Shown: positions 8,691 to 15,942 of the stretch, piece after piece
Layout: each line of letters starts with the position of its first letter
Position numbering within the stretch: the first letter of the stretch is position 1
Notes under the pieces: generated by a model
Told to the model about the DNA's origin: nothing
The model's input: the letters and a program-made list of their open reading frames with translations, nothing else
Database searches by the model: none
Translations under genes and position numbers: made by a program
Assembly: GCA_016793095.1 (NCBI GenBank)
Contig: JAEUJQ010000082.1
Coordinates: 1-41,712 of the forward strand
From: Myxococcaceae bacterium
Lineage (GTDB): Bacteria > Myxococcota > Myxococcia > Myxococcales > Myxococcaceae
Length of the DNA stretch: 41,712 nt
Reading direction: 5' to 3'

Positions 8691-8703
8691 AGCGTGCGCC
8701 GGT

Positions 8704-9993
8704 TCAGTCGGCGCCCCATACCACCACCGGCCGGGAGCGACCCTTCACCGCGACCTCGCCCAGCGCACGGAAGCGCGCTCGCTGCTCGCCCAGCAGCCGC
8801 TGGTACACCTCGTCGGACACCACCACGTGCACGCCCAGTTCCTTGCACTGGCTCTCGAGGCGGCTCGCCGTGTTCACCGTGTCGCCGATGACGGTGAAGT
8901 CCTTCCGGGCTTCGCTGCCGATGGGGCCCACCACCACGTCGCCGGCGTGCAGACCGACGCCGTTGTCGAGCGTGGCCTGGCCCTTCGCCGCCCAGCTCGT
9001 GTTGAGCGCCGCGAGCCCCGCCCGCATGCCGAGGGCCGCGCGCACCGCCGCCTGCTCGGGCGCGTCGAGCGGGTGTACCGCTCCGAACGTCGCCATCACC
9101 GCGTCGCCGATGAACTTGTCGACGACGCCGCCCTCACCGTGAATCGCCGCCACCATCGTCTCGAAGTACTCGTTGAGGCGTGCCACGACCTCCTCCGGCG
9201 GGTGCTGCTCGCTGAAGGTGGTGAAGCCGCGCAGGTCCGAGAAGAGCACCGCCGCGTGCACGCGCTCGCCGACGAGCCCGGCCGTGGCGCTGACGATGCG
9301 CTCCCGGGCCTCCTCGGACACGTATTGGCCGAAGAGGCGGTTCACCATTGCCTTCTCGCGCGCCTCGCTCGTCACCCGGAGCACCAGGCGGCGCACCAGC
9401 CGCGCGATACCGCCCGTGGCGAAGCCGATGGCCACGAACATGCCCGCCCGGTTCAGCGCCACCGGCCAGGACGAGAGGTCTGTCGAGAGGGCCGCGTCGC
9501 CGGTCTGAACGCGCGCCAGCACCGGCTGCGCGAGGGCGAAGACGCCGAGGTACTCCACCGCGACCACCACGCCGGCCCAGACGCTGAGGCGGAAGCTCAG
9601 GAGGAAGCCGCTGAGCACGATGAGGAAGGCATAGAGGCTCAGGAAGGGCCCGGTGAGGTACGTCGCGGCGCCGGCGGGCAGCGTCGCGTGCGACACGAGG
9701 AACATGCCGGTGGGCAGCGACACCAGCGGCAGCATCACCGCGTACCGCGTCACTCCGCGAAGGGCGCCCCGCCGCGCCGTCCAGGACAGCAGCAGCGACG
9801 CGACGGCCCCGACACCCGCGAAGACCGCGGGCAGCCGGAAGAACGGGTCTCCGGACACCACCGTGACGACGCCGAGGCCAAGGCCCGCCGTCACACCCAG
9901 CGCCGCCGCGATGCGGCCTCCGTGCACGAACGAGTGCGCCGTCTCTGCCCGGATGGCCTCAGTCACCTGCCGGTCGTGTTCGGGCGAAGCCAT
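8704..9993 (-). CDS. Membrane class III adenylyl cyclase
   Basis: A 429-residue protein. The N-terminal ~200 residues contain about six hydrophobic helices; the C-terminal half is a cyclase homology domain. The metal Asp residues are Asp253 (FSDLRGFT) and Asp297 (DKFIGDAVMATFG). The purine-contacting positions are Lys293 and Thr367 (KDFTVIGDTVN), with Asn374 and Arg378. A Lys/Thr pair is characteristic of class IIIb adenylyl cyclases, so ATP to cAMP is the predicted reaction. The enzyme would act as a homodimer at the inner membrane, with the helices as a possible sensor. The ATG at 9993 (MASPEHD) is chosen. The frame stays open to a GTG/ATG region at 10227, but that extension lies in tandem repeats and lacks domain character. 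Confidence 0.9.
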   Translation of the reverse strand: MASPEHDRQVTEAIRAETAHSFVHGGRIAAALGVTAGLGLGVVTVVSGDPFFRLPAVFAGVGAVASLLLSWTARRGALRGVTRYAVMLPLVSLPTGMFLVSHATLPAGAATYLTGPFLSLYAFLIVLSGFLLSFRLSVWAGVVVAVEYLGVFALAQPVLARVQTGDAALSTDLSSWPVALNRAGMFVAIGFATGGIARLVRRLVLRVTSEAREKAMVNRLFGQYVSEEARERIVSATAGLVGERVHAAVLFSDLRGFTTFSEQHPPEEVVARLNEYFETMVAAIHGEGGVVDKFIGDAVMATFGAVHPLDAPEQAAVRAALGMRAGLAALNTSWAAKGQATLDNGVGLHAGDVVVGPIGSEARKDFTVIGDTVNTASRLESQCKELGVHVVVSDEVYQRLLGEQRARFRALGEVAVKGRSRPVVVWGAD

Positions 9994-10058
9994 GCAGCGC
10001 CGCGGGACTGTACCCGAGGCGAGCCGCGGGCGTCGGGGAGTCCGTGGCCGCGCGGCGT

Positions 10059-10282
10059 CAGCGACGATGCTCGTCAGGAGAGCCGGCACGTCGCTCCCGC
10101 CTGGCATGGCGCTCAGCGACGTCCGACGGGCTCCCATCATGCCGGGGTGCGCAGCGACGATGCTCGGTCGGAAAGCCGGCACGTCGCTCCCGCCTGGCAG
10201 TGGCCGCGCCCGTCGTCGTCCCGTCACGCCGGGGGCCCAGGCCGTCGTCGCGATGCCTCAGCGACGACGCTCCGACGTCCAC
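10059..10282. repeat. Diverged ~93-bp tandem repeat in a 317-bp gap
   Basis: The gap 9994-10310 contains two near-copies of a 48-bp core at 10059-10106 and 10152-10199 (start CAGCGACGATGCTCG, end GTCGCTCCCGCCTGGCA, about four mismatches) at a period of 93 bp. The second halves share CCC(A/G)TCA(T/C)GCCGGGG, and a third partial start (CAGCGACGACGCTC) begins near 10259. On the minus strand the cyclase frame is open through both copies, each encoding PGGSDVPA. No other gene is seen in this gap. Confidence 0.82.
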
Positions 10283-10310
10283 TCGACAGGCCGCACCCTG
10301 AGAGCCCGCG

Positions 10311-11372
10311 TCAGTAGATGAACGGGATGATGCGGTACGGCACCAGGCGCTTGTACTCGTCCCACAGCGGCCCGTACTTCTCGGCGCAGCGCCGGTCGTC
10401 GTCGAGCTGCCGGGGCACCAGCAGCGCCACGTAGTAGAGCGGGTAGAGCCACGGCCCCAGGTGGGTCGGGTAGCCCAGCGAGAGCGCCAGCCCGCACGCC
10501 ATCAGCACCTCGCCCAGGTAGTTGACGTGCCGCGACAGGCCCCAGAAGCCGCCGGTCAGCACGTGCCGCCCGTTCGCCGAGAGCGGCCGCGGGTTCAGCA
10601 CGCCGAACGCCTTCGCCTCGGGGTTCCGCTTGAAGGTGAACTTCTGCAGGTTCGCGCCGCGCGACAGCGCCCAGCCGGTGAAGAAGACGACCGTCGAGAG
10701 CACGAGCAGCGGCGCCGGCGTGTGCGGGTTCGGCAGGTCGGCCGTCGTCCACAGGCCCACGCCGTAGAACGACGGGTAGAAGACGAGGCAACCCCAGCCC
10801 AGCTTGAAGCCCACGCGCTCGGCCATGAAGTCGTACGTGTAGAGGTGCACCTCCTCGAAGAAGAGGTACTCGCAGAGGAAGAACGAGAAGAGGCCGACGT
10901 AGAGCAGCACGCCAGGCGACGGGTCGTCGGCGTACTTCGCGCGGTGGAACGCGGCGAACGAGAGCAGGTTCAGCTCGAGCACCGTCGCGCCCACCAGGTA
11001 GAGGGCCATCTTCGCGTCGATGCGCTGCCACTGCGGGTTCGGCATCCGGCCCAGGTAGAAGTCCGCCAGCAGGCCCTTCACCGGCGGTGCTGGCAGCACG
11101 ATGGCCGCCGAGAAGATGAGGCCGAGCACGCAGGCGCCGACGGCCAGCTCCCAGCGGTACACGTAGAGCGCGTCCCACCGGAGCAGGCCGAAGTGGCACG
11201 CCGCCGCCCAGGCCGCGACGGTGAGGAAGAAGACGAAGAGGCCGTTGAGCCGGTAGCGCAGCTTCTCGCCGCTCGCGTCTTTCACGTAGCCGGCGACGTC
11301 GCGCGCCGGCAGCACGCGGTGGAGCGCGAGGATGAACAGCCAGAGCGCGAGCGGGGCGAGCGACCAGAGCAC
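10311..11372 (-). CDS. ERG4/ERG24-family sterol reductase-like membrane protein
   Basis: A 353-residue polytopic membrane protein starting at GTG after a good ribosome site (AGGAG). It carries the signatures of the delta14/delta24(28) sterol reductase family: FYLGRMPNP (about 105-113), NLQKFTFKRNP (about 241-251), GFWGLSRHVNYLGE (about 275-288) and a C-terminus with DDRRCAEKYGPLWDEY then VPYRIIPFIY. The NSQKNxFRKNP-like and RHxNYLGD-like stretches bind NADPH and the sterol in eukaryotic relatives. The family reduces a sterol double bond with NADPH. No squalene cyclase or P450 gene is nearby, so the true substrate could be a host, prey or endogenous sterol, or another isoprenoid. Confidence 0.88.
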   Translation of the reverse strand: MLWSLAPLALWLFILALHRVLPARDVAGYVKDASGEKLRYRLNGLFVFFLTVAAWAAACHFGLLRWDALYVYRWELAVGACVLGLIFSAAIVLPAPPVKGLLADFYLGRMPNPQWQRIDAKMALYLVGATVLELNLLSFAAFHRAKYADDPSPGVLLYVGLFSFFLCEYLFFEEVHLYTYDFMAERVGFKLGWGCLVFYPSFYGVGLWTTADLPNPHTPAPLLVLSTVVFFTGWALSRGANLQKFTFKRNPEAKAFGVLNPRPLSANGRHVLTGGFWGLSRHVNYLGEVLMACGLALSLGYPTHLGPWLYPLYYVALLVPRQLDDDRRCAEKYGPLWDEYKRLVPYRIIPFIY

Positions 11373-11401
11373 GAGCCGCTCCTACTACAGCCCGGCGTCC
11401 G

Positions 11402-13204
11402 TCAGGGCCCGCAGGCCGGCTGGGTCGAGTCGTAGAAGCGAACCGCCAGCCCGAACGTGGGCGACACCGAGCTGCCGTTGTCCGAGCCGACGATGAGGCC
11501 CTCGTCACACACGCCCGGGCGCCACGCCACGTCGAGCAGGTGCTGGTTCGAGTTGCCAGAGAACGGCGGCGACGAGAAGCCCGCGATGGAGGAGTCCACC
11601 CAGGAGAGGTCGTCGTACGCTCCCGGCGCGGTCGGCCGGTACTCGATGACGGTGGCGCGCAGCGGCGTGCCCACCGCCCGACCCACCACCAGCGCCCGCT
11701 GCCCGTCGGCGCGGAAGGCGAGGGCCTGCGGCGCGATGCCGGTCGGCCCGGGCAGCGTCACGAGGCGCCAGCTGCCGTCGAAGACGTAGAGCTTGTTCGA
11801 GCTCCAGCCGACGAAGGCGCCCCATGCGCCGCCGGGTTGCCACGCGCCCTGACCCGGGTTGCCGAAGCCGCCCGGCCAGCCGTTCGCGACGAACATGTTG
11901 GACGCCTCGACCCACGTCTTGCTGTCGGCCCCGTTGACGCCGTCGGCGGTGAGCACGTTCGGGCTGTTCGCGTAGAGCGAGCGCGCACCCCACATGAGGG
12001 AGAAGGCGCTCCCCGAGGCCGTGTAGCCGCGCGGCGCCGACAGGCCACCCGCCGGCGTCCAGGTGAAGAAGGAGTTCACGCCGAAGGTCGTCTGCCGCGC
12101 GACGAGGGCGAAGCGGTCACTGCCTGGCTCGACTTCGATGTCCGCCACCGTGCCGGGCGAGATGGCGCCGAGGTCGCTCGCCATCGCCAGCACGTCGGCG
12201 GGGCCCACGTCGATGCGCCAGAGCCGCGACGCGGTCGATGACGACTGCCCGACGACGAGGAAGAAGCTGCCATCGTGCGCGACGTCGAGGTCCGTGAGGC
12301 TGGTGCCCAGTTGCTGGACGAGCGTGAGGAGGCGGCCTGCGGGGTCGTAGCGGATGACCCGGTTGGTGGCCCCCACGAGGAGAGCGAAGCGGCCGCTCGG
12401 GTGCCACACCACGCGCTTCAGGTCGTCGGTGAACGTGACGTTCGCCACCTGCTGGAAGACGAACGGCCCACTGCCGGGCGGGCCTGCGTCGGCGGGGCTG
12501 CCAGCGTCGAACGGAGTTCCCGCGTCGAAGGGCGTCCCCGAGTCCACCGGCGTCCCCGCGTCCAGCGTGCCGGCGTCGAAGGGCGTCCCTGAGTCGAAGG
12601 GCGAGCCCGCGTCGGCGATGGGGTCTGGCAGGCACTGGCTCGGCGTGCCGGTGCAGGTGAAGCCCGGCTCGACCGTGCAGGTGGAGGAGCAGCCGTCCAT
12701 CGGCCGCGTGTTGAAGTCGTCGCAGGCCTCTCGGCCGCCACGCACGCCGTCGCCGCATGTCGTGGTGCATACGCTGGGCTGGCCCGCGCACATGAAGCCC
12801 GGCTCGATGGAGCAGCTCGCGCTGCAGCCGTCTCCCGGGGCGCGGTTGCCGTCGTCGCAGGGCTCCATGCCGACGAGGCGGCTGTCGCCGCAGGAGGGCA
12901 TGCACCGGCTGGGCATGCCCGCCGCGGGGAAGGGGCAGAACCAGCCCACCTCGACGCCGCACCGCGCGCTGCAGCCGTCACCCGTCACCAGGTTGCCGTC
13001 GTCACAGCTCTCGGTGGGCTCGCGCTTGCCGTCCCCGCAGACCTCGAGCGGCGTGCCTCCTGCGGCGCCTCCTCCGACGCTCGAGCCTCCGCCGCCGAAG
13101 CCGCTCGCGCCACCGGCCACGCCTGCGTCGTCGCGGCGCCCCGGCGGCGCCGAGCAGGCAGCCATCCCGAGCAGCAGGGCGATGAGGAGCGCGCGCGAGA
13201 GCAT
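11402..13204 (-). CDS. Lipoprotein with Cys-rich repeats, DAG stalk and beta-propeller
   Basis: A 600-residue protein. The signal peptide ends in a lipobox with Cys17 (LLLGMAAC). A short Gly-rich stretch is followed by three myxobacterial Cys-rich repeats (DUF4215 type), each with CGDG/CGDS, a CDD(G/F)N core and a DGCS core. Then comes a repeated linker of (S/T)PFDAG type, about eight units. The C-terminal ~370 residues look like a WD40/YVTN-like propeller (VVWHPSGRFALLVG, DVAHDGSFFLVVG, AFRADGQRALVVG). It is predicted to be tethered to the outer membrane with the propeller held away from the surface. No enzyme motif is visible. The stop lies 29 bp upstream of the sterol reductase start, so the two may be co-transcribed. 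Confidence 0.9.
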   Translation of the reverse strand: MLSRALLIALLLGMAACSAPPGRRDDAGVAGGASGFGGGGSSVGGGAAGGTPLEVCGDGKREPTESCDDGNLVTGDGCSARCGVEVGWFCPFPAAGMPSRCMPSCGDSRLVGMEPCDDGNRAPGDGCSASCSIEPGFMCAGQPSVCTTTCGDGVRGGREACDDFNTRPMDGCSSTCTVEPGFTCTGTPSQCLPDPIADAGSPFDSGTPFDAGTLDAGTPVDSGTPFDAGTPFDAGSPADAGPPGSGPFVFQQVANVTFTDDLKRVVWHPSGRFALLVGATNRVIRYDPAGRLLTLVQQLGTSLTDLDVAHDGSFFLVVGQSSSTASRLWRIDVGPADVLAMASDLGAISPGTVADIEVEPGSDRFALVARQTTFGVNSFFTWTPAGGLSAPRGYTASGSAFSLMWGARSLYANSPNVLTADGVNGADSKTWVEASNMFVANGWPGGFGNPGQGAWQPGGAWGAFVGWSSNKLYVFDGSWRLVTLPGPTGIAPQALAFRADGQRALVVGRAVGTPLRATVIEYRPTAPGAYDDLSWVDSSIAGFSSPPFSGNSNQHLLDVAWRPGVCDEGLIVGSDNGSSVSPTFGLAVRFYDSTQPACGP

Positions 13205-13396
13205 CGGCGTCTCTCACCACTTCAATCGGCAAGGAGCAACCCCGACGCCCTCAGCCGCTCGAGTGCTCGAGGTGTCACGCAGCCGGCGGTCGGCCAGTTC
13301 AGCATCGTCGAGCCGTTCGACCTCGTCGCGCAGTTGGCCTGCGCGGAAGAGCCGAAGAAGGCACAGGAGCGTGCGGCCGACCTGGAAGGTGGCTGA

Positions 13397-13618
13397 TCAG
13401 CGCTTCTTCGAGCGGGCCGCCTTCGACGTCATCGACGGCTGCCTCGACACGTCTCCGTCGGCGTCGACCGAATACACGAAGGCAGGATCGACCTCGAAAA
13501 GCCGCGCGACCACCTTGCGCCTTCCCTTCTGCACCTGAACGACCTCGTCGCCGTCGACGATGTACAGGGTTCCTGGAGACCGCTTCAGCCCGAGCCGCAT
13601 CACCTTGGTCTTTGCCAT
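13397..13618 (-). CDS. Small basic protein, function unknown
   Basis: A 73-residue protein from the ATG at 13618 (MAKTKVMRLG). The frame is open further upstream, but the extra 36 codons have no domain character and the chosen start begins a compact sequence. Residues 12-55 are alternating beta-type (GTLYIVDGDEVVQVQKGRRKVVARLF), ending in an acidic turn and a Lys/Arg-rich tail (SKAARSKKR). It is too short for firm family assignment. The gene is divergent from the MarR regulator across 198 bp. The 192-bp region downstream, before the propeller lipoprotein start, has no convincing gene. Confidence 0.6.
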   Translation of the reverse strand: MAKTKVMRLGLKRSPGTLYIVDGDEVVQVQKGRRKVVARLFEVDPAFVYSVDADGDVSRQPSMTSKAARSKKR

Positions 13619-13785
13619 CGACGCGGCGATATCACGGCTCTCGTCCTCGCGGACCGAGGGGCATTCTCGCTCGATGATGGATTGCCCGGTCGGTCGGCCC
13701 GTCACCGACAGCCGCAGCGGCACCATGAAGGACCAGCGCGCTCATCGATGGGCCTCGACAACACCCCACTGCATCGGCTTGACAC

Positions 13786-13814
13786 TTCGGACTCCTATCA
13801 TTAAGGAGTCCGAA
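13786..13814 (+). promoter_or_regulatory. Perfect 11-bp palindrome over the MarR Shine-Dalgarno
   Basis: The arms TTCGGACTCCT (13786-13796) and AGGAGTCCGAA (13804-13814) are exact reverse complements around the 7-nt loop ATCATTA. The right arm contains the ribosome site AAGGAG eight bases before the MarR ATG. The left arm begins two bases after a TTGACA hexamer (13779-13784); I see no convincing -10 at 17 bp. As DNA it is a good candidate operator for the MarR dimer. As RNA it would fold into a hairpin that buries the Shine-Dalgarno. Confidence 0.8.
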
Positions 13815-13816
13815 CC

Positions 13817-14476
13817 ATGACGAAGACGAGCCGCTTCGACCTCGAGAACGAGCCGCTGCCCGCCCGCATCGCGGTGGGGCTCAACAAGGTCGGGCTCGCG
13901 CTCAAGTTCCAGGGGTGGCAGGCGGCCGGCCAGCGTGGGCTGTCGCCGCTGCAGGGGCAGATTCTGTCGATGCTGAGCACCGCGCGTGGCGGGCTCAAGC
14001 CGACCGTGCTCGCCGAGCGGCTCGCGGTGAGCGCACCCACCATCTCGGACTCGGTGAAGGCGCTGACGACGAAGGGCCTCGTCGAACGCCGGGCCGACGA
14101 GCGCGACGCGCGGGTGAGCCTGGTGGTGCTGACGACGAAGGGCCGCGCCGAGGCGCGAGCGGCCGCGGGCTGGCCCGACTTTCTCGCGGGCGCCGTCGAG
14201 GCGCTCGATGAGGCCGAGCAGGAGGCGTTCTGGCGGGGGCTGGTGAAGATGATCGCCACCCTGCAGCGCGACGAGCAGATTCCCGTCAGCCGGATGTGCA
14301 TCACCTGCACGCACTTCCGACCGAACGCGCACCGCGACGCCTCGATGCCGCACCACTGCGCCTTCGTCGATGCCCCGATGGGCGCGCGCCACCTGCGCCT
14401 CGAATGCCCCGAACACGAGGAAGCCGTCGTGGCCGCTCGCAATGCGACGTGGAAGCGCTTCACCAGCTCGCCGTAG
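13817..14476 (+). CDS. MarR-family regulator with C-terminal Cys cluster
   Basis: A 219-residue cytoplasmic DNA-binding protein. Residues about 20-150 are a MarR winged helix: LSPLQGQILSML, then the recognition region VLAERLAVSAPTISDSVKAL and the wing RRADERDARVSLVVLTTKG. After a dimerisation helix comes an extra C-terminal module with Cys161, Cys164, Cys181, Cys197 and His200 (CITCTHF, PHHCAFVD, LECPEHE). It looks like a metal, heme or redox site that could switch DNA binding. The gene begins eight bases after the Shine-Dalgarno inside a perfect palindrome, so autoregulation is likely. The cytochrome P460 gene follows 63 bp downstream on the same strand and is the probable regulated partner. 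Confidence 0.9.
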   Translation: MTKTSRFDLENEPLPARIAVGLNKVGLALKFQGWQAAGQRGLSPLQGQILSMLSTARGGLKPTVLAERLAVSAPTISDSVKALTTKGLVERRADERDARVSLVVLTTKGRAEARAAAGWPDFLAGAVEALDEAEQEAFWRGLVKMIATLQRDEQIPVSRMCITCTHFRPNAHRDASMPHHCAFVDAPMGARHLRLECPEHEEAVVAARNATWKRFTSSP

Positions 14477-14539
14477 CGGCTCACACCCCGTGAGCCGATG
14501 ACCCGGGGCCCTGAGCCCCACAACCCGAAGGAGTCGTCC

Positions 14540-15001
14540 ATGAAGTCGATGCGTTGGTTCGCGGCGGTGGCCGCAGTGGTGGTGTCTTGTCTGGCGTTCG
14601 CTGGCAGCGCGCTCACGTTGCCGGCCGACTGGCGGTCCTGGCAGCACGTCAAGTCAATGGTCATTCCCGACAAGGCCCACGGGCTCTACGGGTTCCACCA
14701 CGTCTACGTGCACCCGAAGGCGCTCGCGGCGTACCAGAAGGGCAAGGGCTACCCCGAGGGCGCCTTGCTGGCGGTGCCGTTCTACGACGTCGTCGTCGAG
14801 AACGGCGCGACCTCCCAGGGGCCGCTCCTCAAGGTCGCGGTCATGAAGCGGGACAAGACCGCCACGGCGACCGGGGGCTGGCTGTACGGCGCCTTCGACT
14901 CGACCGGGAAGGCCCTCGAGCTGGACGCCAGAGCGGGCTGCCACACCTGCCATGAGGCGAAGAAGGACCGCGACTTCGTCTTCTCGGAGTGGACGCCCTG
15001 A
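14540..15001 (+). CDS. Cytochrome P460-family protein
   Basis: A 153-residue exported protein. The start at 14540 follows a strong ribosome site (GAAGGAG) and opens into a Sec signal peptide (AAVAAVVVSCLAFAGSA); an upstream ATG at 14498 would add 14 hydrophilic residues. The mature part matches small P460-type proteins: LPADWRSW near the N-terminus, a GWLYGAFD strand and a C-terminal heme motif CHTCH (residues 134-138) followed by DRDFVFSEW. P460 family members carry a c-type heme in the periplasm and oxidise hydroxylamine or handle nitric oxide; whether this one does is not shown. It lies directly after the MarR regulator. Confidence 0.88.
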   Translation: MKSMRWFAAVAAVVVSCLAFAGSALTLPADWRSWQHVKSMVIPDKAHGLYGFHHVYVHPKALAAYQKGKGYPEGALLAVPFYDVVVENGATSQGPLLKVAVMKRDKTATATGGWLYGAFDSTGKALELDARAGCHTCHEAKKDRDFVFSEWTP

Positions 15002-15054
15002 AGCGTCACCGCGTCCGTTTTGACGGAGACGGGTCCGCCCGGTAAGACACGGCC

Positions 15055-15672
15055 ATGAGCGCCGACGTCGAGCTCGACGGCTTCCTGCGGCAGCTCGGGT
15101 TCGGCGACGACACCCGGGCGCTGTCGCGGGCGGCGCTCGAGGCCTCGCAGCTCACCCGGCCTGGAAAGACGCGGCTCTCGGTGGAGAAGACGGGGCGCGC
15201 CGAGGCGCTGCTCCGCGAGCGCTTCGCCCTGCACTGTCACGCGCCCGAGTGCATCGCCTTCGCGAAGGCGAGCGGGCGCACGCCGGTGTTCGCAGCGGCG
15301 AAGCAGCACTGCGTGCGGTGCGGTGGCAGCGAGAACGCCCGCGCCGCGCAGGAGCTGACCGAGGTGGGCCTCCGCCGCCTCGTAGTGGTGGGCGGCACGC
15401 CGGCGACGCGAGAAGAGCTCGAGCGGCTGCTCGGCACGGCCATCGAGCTGCGCCTGGTGGACGGCACCCGGCACCGGCCCAGCGAGCGCGCGAAGGCCGA
15501 CCTCGAGTGGGCCGACCGGGTGCTCCTGTGGGGCGCCACCGAGCTGCACCACAAGGTGTCGAAGCAGTACGCCGACGCGCCCGGCGCGAAGCACAAGGTG
15601 GTGCACGTCCCGAAGCGGGGCGTCGCGCAGCTGCTCGCCGGGGCCGTGGAGTCGATGCGCCGGGCGTTCTGA
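15055..15672 (+). CDS. Cys-containing protein with DUF2325-like C-terminus
   Basis: A 205-residue cytoplasmic protein. A central cluster (HCHAPEC, then HCVRCGG about 35 residues later) could bind zinc. The C-terminal ~95 residues have the outline of DUF2325: LRRLVVVGGTPATREELERL, then LVDGT, then ADRVLLWGATELHHKVSKQY and a final HKVVHVPKRG. This match is from memory of the pattern and is moderate. The function of DUF2325 proteins is not established. The ATG lies 53 bp after the P460 stop on the same strand, so it could be the third gene of a MarR-P460 transcript. Confidence 0.72.
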   Translation: MSADVELDGFLRQLGFGDDTRALSRAALEASQLTRPGKTRLSVEKTGRAEALLRERFALHCHAPECIAFAKASGRTPVFAAAKQHCVRCGGSENARAAQELTEVGLRRLVVVGGTPATREELERLLGTAIELRLVDGTRHRPSERAKADLEWADRVLLWGATELHHKVSKQYADAPGAKHKVVHVPKRGVAQLLAGAVESMRRAF

Positions 15673-15724
15673 GTCGACGGTTCGGCGAAGGCGTCTGCGG
15701 TCGTGAGCGACCGCCTGCCGAGCA

Positions 15725-15741
15725 CCTCGCCCGAGGCGAGG
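15725..15741 (+). terminator. Possible hairpin terminator after the DUF2325-like gene
   Basis: CCTCGCC and GGCGAGG form a perfect 7-bp stem with a CGA loop, 53 bp after the stop codon at 15672. There is no T-run after it, so it may be a GC-rich transcript end or simply chance in high-GC DNA. The rest of the 270-bp gap to the receptor gene shows only a small GCGTCCTTC direct repeat near 15820. Confidence 0.25.
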
Positions 15742-15942
15742 GTCGTGAGCCCGGACGACTGACGCGGCCGCTCGCCGTCGCCCGGGCGGTGGGCGAGCGT
15801 CACTGCGTCGGCGCGTCCTTCAGGGCGTCCTTCGTCGCCGCGTCGGTGTCCGCCCTGACGCCATGACCCATTCATGACGTGGCGCATCGGCCCGGTGTGA
15901 CGACGACTGCACCCGCCGCGCGCGTGGAGTAGACGCCTGTGC

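Noticed and set aside
9994-10227. Upstream start for the cyclase
   Set aside because: The extension lies wholly in diverged repeats with no membrane helix or domain, while MASPEHD at 9993 begins just before the predicted first helices.
13214-13396. Open frame on the minus strand continuing in phase after the stop of the 73-residue protein (ends in APCRLKW)
   Set aside because: It has no ATG, GTG or ribosome site of its own and follows a normal stop codon. It may be a decayed extension, but I cannot support a gene.
13779-13801. Sigma-70-type promoter TTGACA with TATCAT before the MarR gene
   Set aside because: The spacing is 11 bp rather than about 17, and no better -10 lies at the right distance. 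I keep only the palindrome as a supported element.
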